Source: Methylomonas methanica
Lineage (GTDB): Bacteria > Pseudomonadota > Gammaproteobacteria > Methylococcales > Methylomonadaceae
Direction of reading: 5' to 3'
NCBI GenBank assembly: GCA_001644045.1
Contig: LUUF01000050.1
Coordinates: 248,001 to 312,000 of the forward strand
Length of the DNA: 64,000 nt
Positions 30,301-38,485 of this stretch are shown here, in pieces; the stretch's first letter is position 1; every line of letters begins with the position of its first letter. Position numbers and translations under genes: made by a program. Below the pieces are notes generated by a model, which saw only the letters and a program-made list of their open reading frames with translations, was not told where the DNA came from and ran no database searches.

Positions 30301-31835
30301 CTGACCGTGCCGTCTTGCAGGTCGAAGTTGCTGGTTGATGTCGAGGTTCCGGACCCGGTGATAGACCCCGATACCAATTGCACGCCGGCGACGGTGTCGT
30401 TGAATGTCCCCAAATTGAAGGTACCGCCGCTGACGACCAGGCTGGAGGCGTCGGCGATGACATTGCTGGTCCCCAGGGTCAGGGTGCCGGCGCTGACCTG
30501 AGTGCTGCCGGTGTAGGTATTGGCCCCACTCAAGGTCACGTTGGTGCCTACGCCGATTTTGTTCAAACCAACGTTGCCGCCCAGCTTGGCGTTGACCGTA
30601 CCGGATTGCAGATCGAAGGTGTTGTTTGAGGTTAAGGTGCCGGAGCCGTTAATGGATCCCGACAGCAATTGCACGCCGGCGACGGTGTCGTTGTTTGTGC
30701 CCAGGTCGAAGACGGTGTTGGCGCCGCTGACCACCAGACTTGAGGCATCGGCGATGACATTGCTGTTACCTAGGGTCAGCGTGCCGGCGCTGACTTGAGT
30801 GTTGCCAGTGTAACTGTTAGTACTGTTTAAGATCACCGTACCCGATGTGGTTTTATTCAAACCCGCGTTACCGCCCAGTTTGGCGTCGACTGTACCCGAT
30901 TGCAGATCGAAGGCGCTATTCGAGGTCAACGTGCCGGAGCCGATGATGGACCCAGACAGCAATTGCACGCCGGCCACGGTGTCGTTATTCACCCCCAGGT
31001 CGAAGACGGTGTTGGCGCCGCTGACCACCAGGCTGGAGGCATCGGCGATGACATTGCTGGTCCCCAGGGTCAGGGTGCCGGCGCTGACCTGTGTGCTGCC
31101 GGTGTAGGTATTGGCGCCGTTTAGGGTGACCAAACCACCGGTGGTTTTGTTTAACCCGATGTTGTTGCCGCCCAGCTTGGCGTCGACTGTACCCGATTGC
31201 AGATCGAAGGCGCTATTCGAGGTCAACGTGCCGGAACCGGTAATCGACCCCGACAGCAATTGCACGCCGGCGACGGTGTCGTTATTCGCGCCCAGGTCGA
31301 AGATACTGCCGCCGCTGACGACCAGACTGGAGGCGTCGGCGATCACATCGCTGGCACCCAAAGCCAGAGTGCCGGCGCTGACCTGAGTACTGCCGGTGTA
31401 GGTATTGGCGCCGCTTAGCGTCACGGTGCCGGCGGTGGTTTTGTTCAAACCGACGTTGCCGTCCAGCTTGGCGCTGATTGTGCCGGCTTGCAGATCAAAG
31501 TTGCTGGTTGAGGTTAACGTACCGGCACCGCTCAATATTGCGGCTGAATTCGCTAACGTGAATTTCGTCACCGTGGGCGAAATATCCAGATTCACATTTT
31601 GGCCGACATTGATAACCGCATCATCGGCGGCTCCAGGGTTCGCGGCGCAAGACCAGTTAGCGGGAGTAGACCAAGTGGAATCCCCGGCTTGCCAGTTACA
31701 AACGGCAGCGTCGGTGGTTGGACAAAATCCGATCAGCAATGCCGAGACGGCATAAGGGAGGCTGACAGCTGCGTAGCGAAAATGTCGTCGGGCTGTCAGT
31801 ACATTATTTGCAGACTCGGCTTGCGATTGACACAT
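27375..31835 (-). CDS. Large autotransporter with tandem passenger repeats
   Basis: A type V secreted protein of about 1486 aa: a long signal peptide (first about 45 residues, hydrophobic SLPYAVSALLIGFC), a beta-helical passenger with six near-identical repeats of about 97 residues (about 130-635) carrying the autotransporter beta-strand pattern GANTYTGSTQVSAGTL, further less regular repeats, a Ser/Ala/Pro-rich linker (about 1120-1190) and a C-terminal beta-barrel (about 1200-1486) ending in Phe (GIRMEF). It is probably an adhesin. It lies between gspE and gspF, an unusual site. The ATG at 31835 is preferred; a GTG at 31883 would extend the leader. Confidence 0.9.
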   Translation of the reverse strand: MCQSQAESANNVLTARRHFRYAAVSLPYAVSALLIGFCPTTDAAVCNWQAGDSTWSTPANWSCAANPGAADDAVINVGQNVNLDISPTVTKFTLANSAAILSGAGTLTSTSNFDLQAGTISAKLDGNVGLNKTTAGTVTLSGANTYTGSTQVSAGTLALGASDVIADASSLVVSGGSIFDLGANNDTVAGVQLLSGSITGSGTLTSNSAFDLQSGTVDAKLGGNNIGLNKTTGGLVTLNGANTYTGSTQVSAGTLTLGTSNVIADASSLVVSGANTVFDLGVNNDTVAGVQLLSGSIIGSGTLTSNSAFDLQSGTVDAKLGGNAGLNKTTSGTVILNSTNSYTGNTQVSAGTLTLGNSNVIADASSLVVSGANTVFDLGTNNDTVAGVQLLSGSINGSGTLTSNNTFDLQSGTVNAKLGGNVGLNKIGVGTNVTLSGANTYTGSTQVSAGTLTLGTSNVIADASSLVVSGGTFNLGTFNDTVAGVQLVSGSITGSGTSTSTSNFDLQDGTVSAKLGGSVGLNKTTAGLVTLSGTNSYTGTTQVSGGTLALGAGNVIADASSLVVSGGGIFDLGVNNDTVAGVQLLSGSINGSGTLTSNSTFDLQSGTVNANLGGSVGLNKTTSDTVILNGTNSYTGNTLIDAGVLNFTGSNTHSGNFTGNGTLQVGGGIHQFNSGSNVTTANVVFSGGSTTIAGDYSVSNSTTVSGGTVNFSSSATSLLNLGSTFTINNGTVNLQHSSTQLSRYVQTGGILSGPGELRVQSAVLSGGEMRGPGRLIIDGSGGSASDLLLNGNFILNNQSTVINSGNVRVTSNASFIGSGTYRQTAGTTRVDGVWSQALTEIQTGSFGGNGSISGPVINDGTVGIGGSHLTLNGPVSGSGSYAGIVDINNSLSPGPGANGQGIAAIDATAADLIFRQSSSLNLELGGINGQLVTDSITARSIDIQGAKLNLQRLLSQPNFSPQQAFSQAVLLQTTSGSITGNFNQSITCPEGSSDMFVFSKQEKQFLLTMIPRLPNLVPADVQSLASALQQIDCSASTPANLQNLLNGLKPFLANGNADASKVDQFISALRQISPGQIAAEQTVSNQIAKLQTSNIAQRLNTIRYASVGASSPSSFNAPANISSSVTSSMNAGGTPGPASSASTPNASSSMSAPSAPSANGISIQAATPDKDGQSSSTTPSSVSISLNTGNDSDGTDLISGFSNLGLFINGQFEWMDRTATVVQRGYASTMSAVTAGADYRLSKRLLLGLSAGYGSSSALISQQGGSQGIDGYTVSTFGSLNLTDNWYVDLVNNLTYNQYNSKRATTYNDANGTAVNETASSQTDGWQNRTSLSSGYDIAVKEWTFGLRGRTEYGYNFVNGRKEQGAGLGMNMIISDLDNESLSSSIGAMISHALSTPIGVLVSQVNVEWEHQWFNKNSLITTRFVDAPNNAFTTNSFIIDKDYINLRAGLSAQLPFGGSAFIQYDTTIGQEYVSRHAFNVGIRMEF
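29930..31510 (-). repeat. Six tandem coding repeats of about 291-297 bp
   Basis: Within the autotransporter, the segment encoding GLNKTT recurs at about 31440, 31143, 30850, 30556, 30262 and 29972, a spacing of 290-297 bases. Copies are highly alike at DNA level, so copy number may change by recombination and assemblies may collapse here. The fourth copy has GLNKIG, and the last is incomplete. Confidence 0.9.
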
Positions 31836-31983
31836 CTTGAATCCGTGATGCTGGTTGGAAAGTGGGGGTTGGGAATATTCCACTTAGGGCTATCTGCCGT
31901 GAGAGATGTTAGCTTCGTCATTCAGAGCCTTTCTAGATTCAGATCAAAGAAAGTCCATTTGTCGCGGGCCAACTCAAGCCGGC

Positions 31984-33687
31984 TCAAGCCTCGGTTGTCA
32001 CCCTTAACACTTCCTCCAATGTTGTAATGCCTTGCAAGGCCTTACCGACACCATCCTCGTACATGGTTTGCATGCCTTCCTGAATGGCGGTTTGCTGGAT
32101 CACGAAGGCTTCTTCGTGCTTCATGATTTGTTTGCGTATTGTGTCGGTCATTGTCAAAAATTCGATGATCGCCAGCCGGCCTTTATAGCCGATGCCGTTG
32201 CAGGTGGGGCAGCCGACCGGTTTATGCAGTAGAATTTGGCCGGTCGGTTGCCACTGCCGCAGTTTAATTTCCTCGATCAGCGTGTCCGAGGCCGGATGAG
32301 CTTGCTTGCAATGCGGGCAGAGGCGGCGCACCAAGCGTTGGGCCAGAATGCCGTTGATGGTCGAACTGAGCAGATATTCTTCCAGGCCCATGTCCTGCAG
32401 GCGGGTCACGCCGGCGGCGGCGTCGTTGGTGTGTAATGTCGATAGCACCAAATGGCCGGTAAGCGCCGATTGCACGGCGATCTTGGCGGTTTCCAGATCG
32501 CGCATCTCACCTATCATGATCACATCCGGGTCTTGACGGACGATGGAGCGCAGGGCCGACGCGAACGTTAAACCAATCTGCGGTTTGGCTTGGATCTGGT
32601 TGATACCTTCCAGTTGGTATTCCACCGGGTCTTCGACGGTGATGATCTTGCGCTCTGAGGTATTCAGGGTTTTCAGTGCAGCGTAGAGGCTGGTGGATTT
32701 ACCGCTACCGGTCGGACCGGTGATCAGCAGAATGCCGTGCGGTTGGGCCAGTACTTCCATGAAGCGTTCGGCCTGCTTGCCGACGAAACCCAGGGTTTCG
32801 AAATCCAGCACCGCGTTTTCCTTGTCCAATAACCGAATCACCACGCTTTCGCCGTGCAGGGTAGGGATAGTAGATACCCGCAAGTCCAGCTCCTTGCCGA
32901 TCATTTGTAATTTGATGCGGCCGTCTTGCGGCAAGCGGCGCTCGGCAATATTGAGCTTGGCCATGATCTTGATCCGCGATAGCACGGCGGCAGTGGAAGC
33001 GACCGGCGGCGAATCGATGTCCTGCAACACGCCGTCAATGCGCAGCCGCACTTTTAGGCTTTGCTCGAAGGGTTCGATATGCACGTCCGACGCCCGGCTT
33101 TCCACGGCTTTTTGCAGAATGAAGTTCACCATCTTGATGATGGGCGCTTCGCTGGCCAGGTCTTTTAAGTGTTCCAGGTCTTCGCTGCCTTCTTCCTCGG
33201 CATTGAGATTGTCGAGCAATTTGTCCATTTGCGACTTGCCTTCGCCATACTGCAATTCGAGCGCGGCGTCGATTTCCGAGAGTTGGCCGATTTGCAGTTT
33301 AATGGGTTTGCCGGTCGCGAGTTGCAGAGCTTGCGTGACGTAGTCGTCTTCCGGGTCCATCACTGCAACCTGGATCTGCTCGTCGGCTGCCAGGCCCACT
33401 GCGTGATATTGCTTTAAAAAACGCTGAGATACGCTGTCCGGCAGCGGGGATTGCGGCGGATAGTGCTCTGGGCTCACGCGGGTAATGCCGCTGGCTTCGG
33501 CAAAGCTGACGGCGATGTCGCTGTCTGAACATAAACCCAGTTTGATCAGCAATTGCGGCAAGGAGTCGTCCAACGCCGATTTTTGCATGCGGCGGACTTT
33601 GCCCAAGTCGTTATCGGAGAGTTTGCCTTTGCTTTTTAACAAGCTTAGAAAGGCGGCATATTTTTCGGATTTTTCGGCGATTTCCAT
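31984..33687 (-). CDS. gspE: T2SS assembly ATPase GspE
   Basis: A cytoplasmic hexameric ATPase of about 567 aa that powers pseudopilus assembly. The N-terminal MshEN-like domain is followed by the ATPase core with Walker [10 protein letters not shown], the Asp and His boxes, Walker [13 protein letters not shown] and a four-cysteine zinc site (CPHCKQAH and [11 protein letters not shown]). The first reading start is a GTG two codons before the chosen ATG. It is separated from the rest of the gsp genes by the autotransporter, with 148 bases between them. Confidence 0.95.
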   Translation of the reverse strand: MEIAEKSEKYAAFLSLLKSKGKLSDNDLGKVRRMQKSALDDSLPQLLIKLGLCSDSDIAVSFAEASGITRVSPEHYPPQSPLPDSVSQRFLKQYHAVGLAADEQIQVAVMDPEDDYVTQALQLATGKPIKLQIGQLSEIDAALELQYGEGKSQMDKLLDNLNAEEEGSEDLEHLKDLASEAPIIKMVNFILQKAVESRASDVHIEPFEQSLKVRLRIDGVLQDIDSPPVASTAAVLSRIKIMAKLNIAERRLPQDGRIKLQMIGKELDLRVSTIPTLHGESVVIRLLDKENAVLDFETLGFVGKQAERFMEVLAQPHGILLITGPTGSGKSTSLYAALKTLNTSERKIITVEDPVEYQLEGINQIQAKPQIGLTFASALRSIVRQDPDVIMIGEMRDLETAKIAVQSALTGHLVLSTLHTNDAAAGVTRLQDMGLEEYLLSSTINGILAQRLVRRLCPHCKQAHPASDTLIEEIKLRQWQPTGQILLHKPVGCPTCNGIGYKGRLAIIEFLTMTDTIRKQIMKHEEAFVIQQTAIQEGMQTMYEDGVGKALQGITTLEEVLRVTTEA

Positions 33688-33905
33688 GTTCACTGTGTCA
33701 GCCTAAACTTGCAGAACTCGCTTGCATTGTAGCGATTTTCCACACAGTCCGGCAGTAATTGTTTGGCGGACGATGAATGCTATATAGTGATTGCGGGGTT
33801 GGGAAATATTCAGCAGCTCGAACAAATTGCTATCCTTGCGAAAGCGGATGTCCGGGCTTTTGATTTTCTAGGTACCTTATTAGGTACGATGTAAAAGGAG
33901 GAAAT

Positions 33906-34106
33906 ATGCGACGACTCAAAACCATGGCTTATATACCGTTAGCCTTGGTCATGCTCGGCGCTTGCAGCGCGGACTGGCCGCAGCGCCTTGGCTATCATGC
34001 CGTGCAGAACGCCGGACAATTGCAGTGCCAAAAAGCCATGGCCAACGATTGCGAACGGCGGCAGAGCTACGACGAGTACCAGCGCGAGCGGGAGCAGATG
34101 CAATAG
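33906..34106 (+). CDS. Small lipoprotein (66 aa)
   Basis: A 66-residue predicted lipoprotein: positively charged start, hydrophobic stretch IPLALVMLGAC with the lipobox cysteine near residue 19, then a charged mature part ending in a helix rich in Glu, Arg and Gln. An excellent ribosome site (AGGAGG, 5-6 bases before the ATG) supports it. It converges on the DUF523-DUF1722 gene with only 4 bases between the stop codons. Function unknown. Confidence 0.7.
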   Translation: MRRLKTMAYIPLALVMLGACSADWPQRLGYHAVQNAGQLQCQKAMANDCERRQSYDEYQREREQMQ

Positions 34107-34110
34107 CGGT

Positions 34111-35052
34111 TCAAATGCTGTTCAACAAGGACAGTTCCGCCGGATGCGGCAACATGTAATAAGAGTTGTCGATAAACGCGTCAGGCTCTCTACGGAAATG
34201 GTGCCGGAGCAAGGTTAGCGGTACGATCAGCGGCAATAAGCCGATCCGGTAGTTTTCTATGGTTTCCACCAACTCCTGTTTGTCGTCGCTATCCAGTTTG
34301 TGTTTCAGATAACCTTGAATGTGTTGCAGCACGTTGACATGATTGCCGCGGGTCGCGACGATTTTCAGGCAAGTCATCAACGCGGCTATGTACGTGGCGC
34401 CTGTGCTCTCGATGTCCGCGTTAGTGACGCCGGCAATAATCCGCCCCAGATCGCGGGCTTGGTTTTGCTCGTGGCTCATCGCGATCAATTTATGCCGGCT
34501 GTGGAAGGTGATCAAACCGTGCGCGGTCAAACCTTGTTCGCATAAATCCTGCCAGCGTCGCATCACAAATACGCGCTGGATAAAGTTTTCCCGTAAACCC
34601 GGATCACCCAAGCGGCCTTCTTCTTCCAGTGGCAGGCTGGGGAAGGTGCGTTGCAGATAATCGGCGAAAATGCCGGTACCGTGGCGGGCGGGTATGTCGT
34701 TTTTGTAGACTTTCACCCGGGTCATCCCGCAGCTTGGCGAATCTTTTTTCAGGATGTAGCCGCACAAGCCGCCCAGCCAGTCGTGTTGCCGGACGGAAGC
34801 GTCTTCTAAGCGTTCCGTTACGTCCAGACTGTGATCCTTCACGCCGACGCAACGAATGCCGTCGGCGGTTTCGCGCAATTGCACGCAGGGACGCGGGACG
34901 CCCAAGCCGGCCTCGACTTCCGGACAGAAAGGTTTAAAGTCGAAGTACTGGCCCAGCGTGCGCTCGATATAGCTGTGATATTTATGCGCACCGTCGTAGC
35001 GTACTTCATGGCCTAACAGGCAGGCGCTGATGCCGACCGCAATTTTCTGCAT
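34111..35052 (-). CDS. DUF523-DUF1722 protein (TudS-like desulfurase domain)
   Basis: A 313-residue two-domain protein. The N-terminal DUF523 (1-150) keeps three cysteines that could bind an iron-sulfur cluster: Cys11 in SACLLG, Cys43 in PFCPE and Cys108 in SPSCGM. In the related TudS enzymes such a cluster removes sulfur from thiouracil. The C-terminal DUF1722 (about 185-305, starting near HGLITFHSRHKL) is of unknown role. AAAGGA lies 6 bases before the ATG. It closes an operon with lipocalin and photolyase, a grouping reported among B12-light-sensor (LitR) regulated genes in other proteobacteria. Confidence 0.88.
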   Translation of the reverse strand: MQKIAVGISACLLGHEVRYDGAHKYHSYIERTLGQYFDFKPFCPEVEAGLGVPRPCVQLRETADGIRCVGVKDHSLDVTERLEDASVRQHDWLGGLCGYILKKDSPSCGMTRVKVYKNDIPARHGTGIFADYLQRTFPSLPLEEEGRLGDPGLRENFIQRVFVMRRWQDLCEQGLTAHGLITFHSRHKLIAMSHEQNQARDLGRIIAGVTNADIESTGATYIAALMTCLKIVATRGNHVNVLQHIQGYLKHKLDSDDKQELVETIENYRIGLLPLIVPLTLLRHHFRREPDAFIDNSYYMLPHPAELSLLNSI

Positions 35053-35065
35053 GCTTAATCCTTTG

Positions 35066-35584
35066 TTATTGCTTGGGGTGTTGGTCGAAAATCAGTTTTT
35101 CGGTGGCAAAACCGAGTGTTTTTGCTTGCTGAATCAGGTCTTGGCGGATGTTCGGTTCCAGTTCCGGGCCACGGGCCAGTATCCACAAATAATCGCGATC
35201 CGGGCCGGCGATCATCACATATCGGTAGCCGATTTTATCCAGTGCGATGATGTTATAGGCGCCGTAAAACGGTCCGAAGAAGGAGACTTTCAGGCGGCCG
35301 ATGTCTGGTTTGTCGATAAAGTAAGCTTTGCCTTCGGCGATTTTTCGTTGGCCTTGTTCGGCATCGTAGCCGCTGTTTAATACCTTCACGCCGCCGTCAT
35401 CGCGCAGACTGTATTCCGCGCTGATGTCGGTCAGGCCGCGCTCGAAGCTGTGATCCAGCCGGGCGATTTCGTACCAAGTGCCTAGATAGCGCTGTAGTTC
35501 GAAACCGTCCACCACTTTCAAGCCCTCCGGGATGCCAGTGCAGGCGCACAGCAAGCCTAGTAACGCTAATAGTAGATAACGCAT
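35066..35584 (-). CDS. blc: Bacterial lipocalin (Blc-type outer-membrane lipoprotein)
   Basis: A 172-residue lipocalin with a lipoprotein signal (LLALLGLLCAC, lipid-anchored Cys near residue 15) and the signature GTWYEIARLDHSFERGL, then the second conserved block YRYVMIAGPDRDYLWILAR. It binds lipids in the outer membrane and is thought to help membrane repair. It starts 3 bases after the photolyase stop, so translation is coupled. This fits a photo-oxidative membrane-protection role for the operon. Confidence 0.94.
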   Translation of the reverse strand: MRYLLLALLGLLCACTGIPEGLKVVDGFELQRYLGTWYEIARLDHSFERGLTDISAEYSLRDDGGVKVLNSGYDAEQGQRKIAEGKAYFIDKPDIGRLKVSFFGPFYGAYNIIALDKIGYRYVMIAGPDRDYLWILARGPELEPNIRQDLIQQAKTLGFATEKLIFDQHPKQ

Positions 35585-35587
35585 GAT

Positions 35588-36979
35588 TTATTCCGGTGCA
35601 GCCGTTGTATTGGCTAGGGCTTTGAATTGGGCTTTGATAGATGTGCTTTGCACGGCGTGGTCAACCCTTGGCGGTGGGTAATCGCCGGCTTGCGGATGCT
35701 TTTCCCATTTATGAATGACTGCCGCCGGGAAACGCTGCAACTCCGGAATCCAGCTCTTGATATACAGGCATTGCGGATCGAATTTTTTCTGTTGTAGCCA
35801 GGGGTTGAAGATCCGGAAATACGGCTGGGCATCGCAGCCGGTCGATGCTGCCCATTGCCAGTTGCCGTTATTCACGCAAGGGTCGTAATCCAGCAAGCGT
35901 TGCGCAAAATAACGTTCGCCCCAGCGCCAGGAGACATGTAAATCCTTGACTAAAAACGACGCGACTATCATCCGCAGCCGGTTATGCATCCAGCCGGTCT
36001 GGTTCAATTCGCGCATCGCGGCGTCCACAATCGGGAAACCGGTTTGGCCGTTGGCCCAGGCCCAGAAATCGTCCTGGCCGTTGCGCCACAGCAAACCGTC
36101 GTAACGCCTATCGAAGGTATGACCGAACACGTGCGGAAAATGAAAGCCGATGTGAGTGAAAAAATCCCGCCAATAGAGTTGGCGCAGTAAGGGGTGATCC
36201 GGATCGAGCTCGGCTTGGATGCTGTAAAACGCTTCCCGCACCGAGCAGCAGCCGAATTTTAAATAGGCCGAGAGTTGGCTGGTGGCGGCCATGGCCGGAA
36301 AATCGCGGACGGCGAGGTAGTTTTTGCAGTTGCCGAGGATGGCTAATCTGTCCAGTGCCGCTTGCCGGCCACCGGGGAGCGCGTTGGTGTGCGGCTGTTG
36401 CAGTTGGTTTAGCAGCTCGGGTTTGTGGCCAGCATAGGCTGTTGTCAATAGTTTGCCGGCCGCCAAGCTTTGCGGTGTCTGCACCGGCAGGAGCCTGGCT
36501 TGCCGATGAAATGCGGTGAAAACTTGATAAGGTTTGCCATTGCTTCTTAAACCTTGCTCCGGTTCGGTAAGCAGTAAATCGGCTTGGCTGTGAAACGCCA
36601 GATGCAGTTTTTCGCACTGTTTTCGCAGTTCGTTGTCCCGCTGCCGGCTGAACGGGCTGTAATCGCGATTGACAAATACCGCTTCGATACCGAAATCCTG
36701 CTTTAAAGGCTCGATGATGTGCTCGGGCTTATCATGGAAAATATAGAGCAGGGCGCCTTGCTGCTGCAGTTGCTGCTGCAAATCGCTCAGCGATTCCAGC
36801 ATGAATTGCAAGCCGGGTGTGCTTTGGTAAGGATGAGCTTCAATTTGCCGTGGATCGAAGATAAAACAGGCGATGACTTGCTCGGAATCGCGTAAGGCCG
36901 CATTCAGGCCGCTGTTATCGTAAAGCCGTAAATCTCGGCGGAAAATAAACAGCGAGGTTTTGTAGCGTCTTTTAGCCAT
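35588..36979 (-). CDS. phrB: Deoxyribodipyrimidine photolyase (class I CPD)
   Basis: A 463-residue FAD enzyme that uses blue light to split UV-induced pyrimidine dimers. The N-terminal antenna-binding domain starts LFIFRRDLRLYDNSGLN. The C-terminal FAD domain has LYWRDFFTHIG, GQTGFPIVDAAMREL, GWMHNRLRMIVASFLVKDL and the conserved NGNWQWAASTGCDAQPYFRIFNP block that carries the electron-relay tryptophans. Length and motif order are standard. It lies 3-4 bases from both neighbours in a tightly packed operon, which supports light-controlled expression. Confidence 0.96.
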   Translation of the reverse strand: MAKRRYKTSLFIFRRDLRLYDNSGLNAALRDSEQVIACFIFDPRQIEAHPYQSTPGLQFMLESLSDLQQQLQQQGALLYIFHDKPEHIIEPLKQDFGIEAVFVNRDYSPFSRQRDNELRKQCEKLHLAFHSQADLLLTEPEQGLRSNGKPYQVFTAFHRQARLLPVQTPQSLAAGKLLTTAYAGHKPELLNQLQQPHTNALPGGRQAALDRLAILGNCKNYLAVRDFPAMAATSQLSAYLKFGCCSVREAFYSIQAELDPDHPLLRQLYWRDFFTHIGFHFPHVFGHTFDRRYDGLLWRNGQDDFWAWANGQTGFPIVDAAMRELNQTGWMHNRLRMIVASFLVKDLHVSWRWGERYFAQRLLDYDPCVNNGNWQWAASTGCDAQPYFRIFNPWLQQKKFDPQCLYIKSWIPELQRFPAAVIHKWEKHPQAGDYPPPRVDHAVQSTSIKAQFKALANTTAAPE

Positions 36980-36983
36980 AGGC

Positions 36984-37493
36984 TCAGCAATCGCCCCAAT
37001 GAATAATCATTTGTTGGCAACTGAACAGGATGTTGGGGTAGTACTGGTAAATCACCCAGCGCAGCAGCAAATCGAAATACGCCGCTACCGTCAGCATGCG
37101 GGCTACGGCGGCCCAAACTCTGCTGGTGCCCTTATCGGAGCAGCGCCAGACCGCGCCGGTCCAATAAATTAAAGGCATCGCCATGATGATATGGATGGTC
37201 ACCCAACTGGCCACGGTGAAGTTGCCTTCGTTGATTCGGTAGTCGATGAAAAACAATACCGCGTTGTACAGGATAAAAAACGGGTAGAACGCATCTTTCA
37301 ATCGCAGATAACCCAGCCAGCTCCATTGCAGATAAAAGTACAGCGTGGCCGGTGTGCGCTCTTCCCATTCCTGGGCGGGGGAGGGGGTCAGATAAAACAC
37401 CAGCACGCCCAGGGCCAGGGCTACCAACAGCGCTTCGTACCAGGCGATAAACGAGGTGAAGGCGAATAGCAAGGAAAGACTGTCGATTAACAT
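36984..37493 (-). CDS. Membrane protein of unknown function in the photolyase operon
   Basis: A 169-residue protein with about four hydrophobic helices, including SLLFAFTSFIAWYEALLVALALGVLVF-like stretches near the N-terminus and VTIHIIMAMPLIYWTGAVW in the middle. It contains many Trp and Tyr residues. The stop is 4 bases before the photolyase start, so the two are surely co-transcribed. I do not recognise the family. Its place among light-response genes suggests a membrane protection or chromophore-related role, which is inference only. Confidence 0.72.
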   Translation of the reverse strand: MLIDSLSLLFAFTSFIAWYEALLVALALGVLVFYLTPSPAQEWEERTPATLYFYLQWSWLGYLRLKDAFYPFFILYNAVLFFIDYRINEGNFTVASWVTIHIIMAMPLIYWTGAVWRCSDKGTSRVWAAVARMLTVAAYFDLLLRWVIYQYYPNILFSCQQMIIHWGDC

Positions 37494-37512
37494 AAAGGTG
37501 CCCGCTGTTTAT

Positions 37513-38424
37513 CTAGGGTTTATCCAGAATATCGCGCAACGCGGTATCCAACTGTGAGTATTTAAATGCAAAGCCTTGCGCCAGTAAACGCTCCGGCACC
37601 ACGCGTTGGCTACCCAGGACCAACGCCGCCATCTCTCCCAGCAATAATTTAAGGGCTGTTTCCGGCATTGGCAGCAACAGCGGTCTATTCAGCACGCCGG
37701 CCAAACTGGCGCTGAACTCCCGGTTGTTGACCGGGTTGGGTGCGGTGGCATTGTATGGGCCGCGCATTTCCGAAGTTTCTATCATCGCTTCGACAATCGC
37801 CAGCCAGTCGTGCAAATGTACCCAGGACATCCATTGTTTACCGTTGCCCAGGCGTCCGCCCAGTCCTAAACGAAACGGCAACAACATGCGTTTCAGTATG
37901 CCACCATTATCACCCAGCACCAAGCCGGTGCGTATCAGGCAGACCCGGCTGCCGGTCTTTTCCGCTTGTAGCGCCGTAGACTCCCAATCGGCGCACAACT
38001 GTTGGGAAAAATCGGCTGTGCTCGCGCTACTTTCCGTGAGGAATTTATCGCCTTGATCGCCGTAAACGCCGATAGCAGAGCCGCTAATCAGTACTGGAGC
38101 GGGTTGACTTGCTGATGCTATCCAGGCTACCAATTGTTCGGTCAGTTTGATGCGGCTGTCGCGCAATAGCTGTTTGCGCGCCTCGGTCCAGCGTTGATCG
38201 AAAATGCCGGCACCGGCCAGGTTTACCACGGCTTTAAAGCCGCCGGCATCCGGTAAGTCGGCGACCGAACTAATGGCTTGTACGCTGTTGCCGAACGTGG
38301 CGACCACTTTTTCGGCGCTGCGGCTGAGCACCGTGACCGAATAGTTTTTTTGGGTTAGCTGTTTGGCAAGCGCACTGCCCAAAAAGCCGGTGCCGCCGCT
38401 AATTAAAATCGAGTTCGTGTTCAT
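37513..38424 (-). CDS. NAD-binding epimerase, TIGR01777/YfcH type
   Basis: A 303-residue extended SDR protein. The N-terminal Rossmann motif ISGGTGFLGSALAKQL (8-23) is followed by VNLAGAGIFDQRWT and the typical C-terminal DUF1731 region (ALVLGSQRVVPERLLAQGF). Members are often annotated as nucleoside-diphosphate-sugar epimerases, but the substrate is unknown. It opens the run of genes ending with the DUF523-DUF1722 gene and has a 19-base gap to the membrane protein. Homologues are known in light-response gene clusters of other proteobacteria. Confidence 0.93.
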   Translation of the reverse strand: MNTNSILISGGTGFLGSALAKQLTQKNYSVTVLSRSAEKVVATFGNSVQAISSVADLPDAGGFKAVVNLAGAGIFDQRWTEARKQLLRDSRIKLTEQLVAWIASASQPAPVLISGSAIGVYGDQGDKFLTESSASTADFSQQLCADWESTALQAEKTGSRVCLIRTGLVLGDNGGILKRMLLPFRLGLGGRLGNGKQWMSWVHLHDWLAIVEAMIETSEMRGPYNATAPNPVNNREFSASLAGVLNRPLLLPMPETALKLLLGEMAALVLGSQRVVPERLLAQGFAFKYSQLDTALRDILDKP

Positions 38425-38444
38425 GACATTCTGCTCCGGAATCT

Positions 38445-38477
38445 AAAAGGCTAAATCCAATTATCGATTTAGCTTTT
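38445..38477 (-). terminator. Possible terminator or attenuator between msrQ and the epimerase gene
   Basis: A stem of GCTAAATC with GATTTAGC (8-base loop) extends through an A-T tract to give AAAAG before and CTTTT after the stem on the minus strand. It could end the upstream msrPQ transcript or attenuate it, so the ten genes around it may be two operons, or one with partial read-through. Confidence 0.5.
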
Positions 38478-38485
38478 GGCGTGTG

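Noticed and set aside
28348-31755. Several long plus-strand open frames opposite the autotransporter
   Set aside because: They mirror the tandem repeats of the real gene on the other strand, have no ribosome sites and give Pro/Leu/Thr-rich products without family features.
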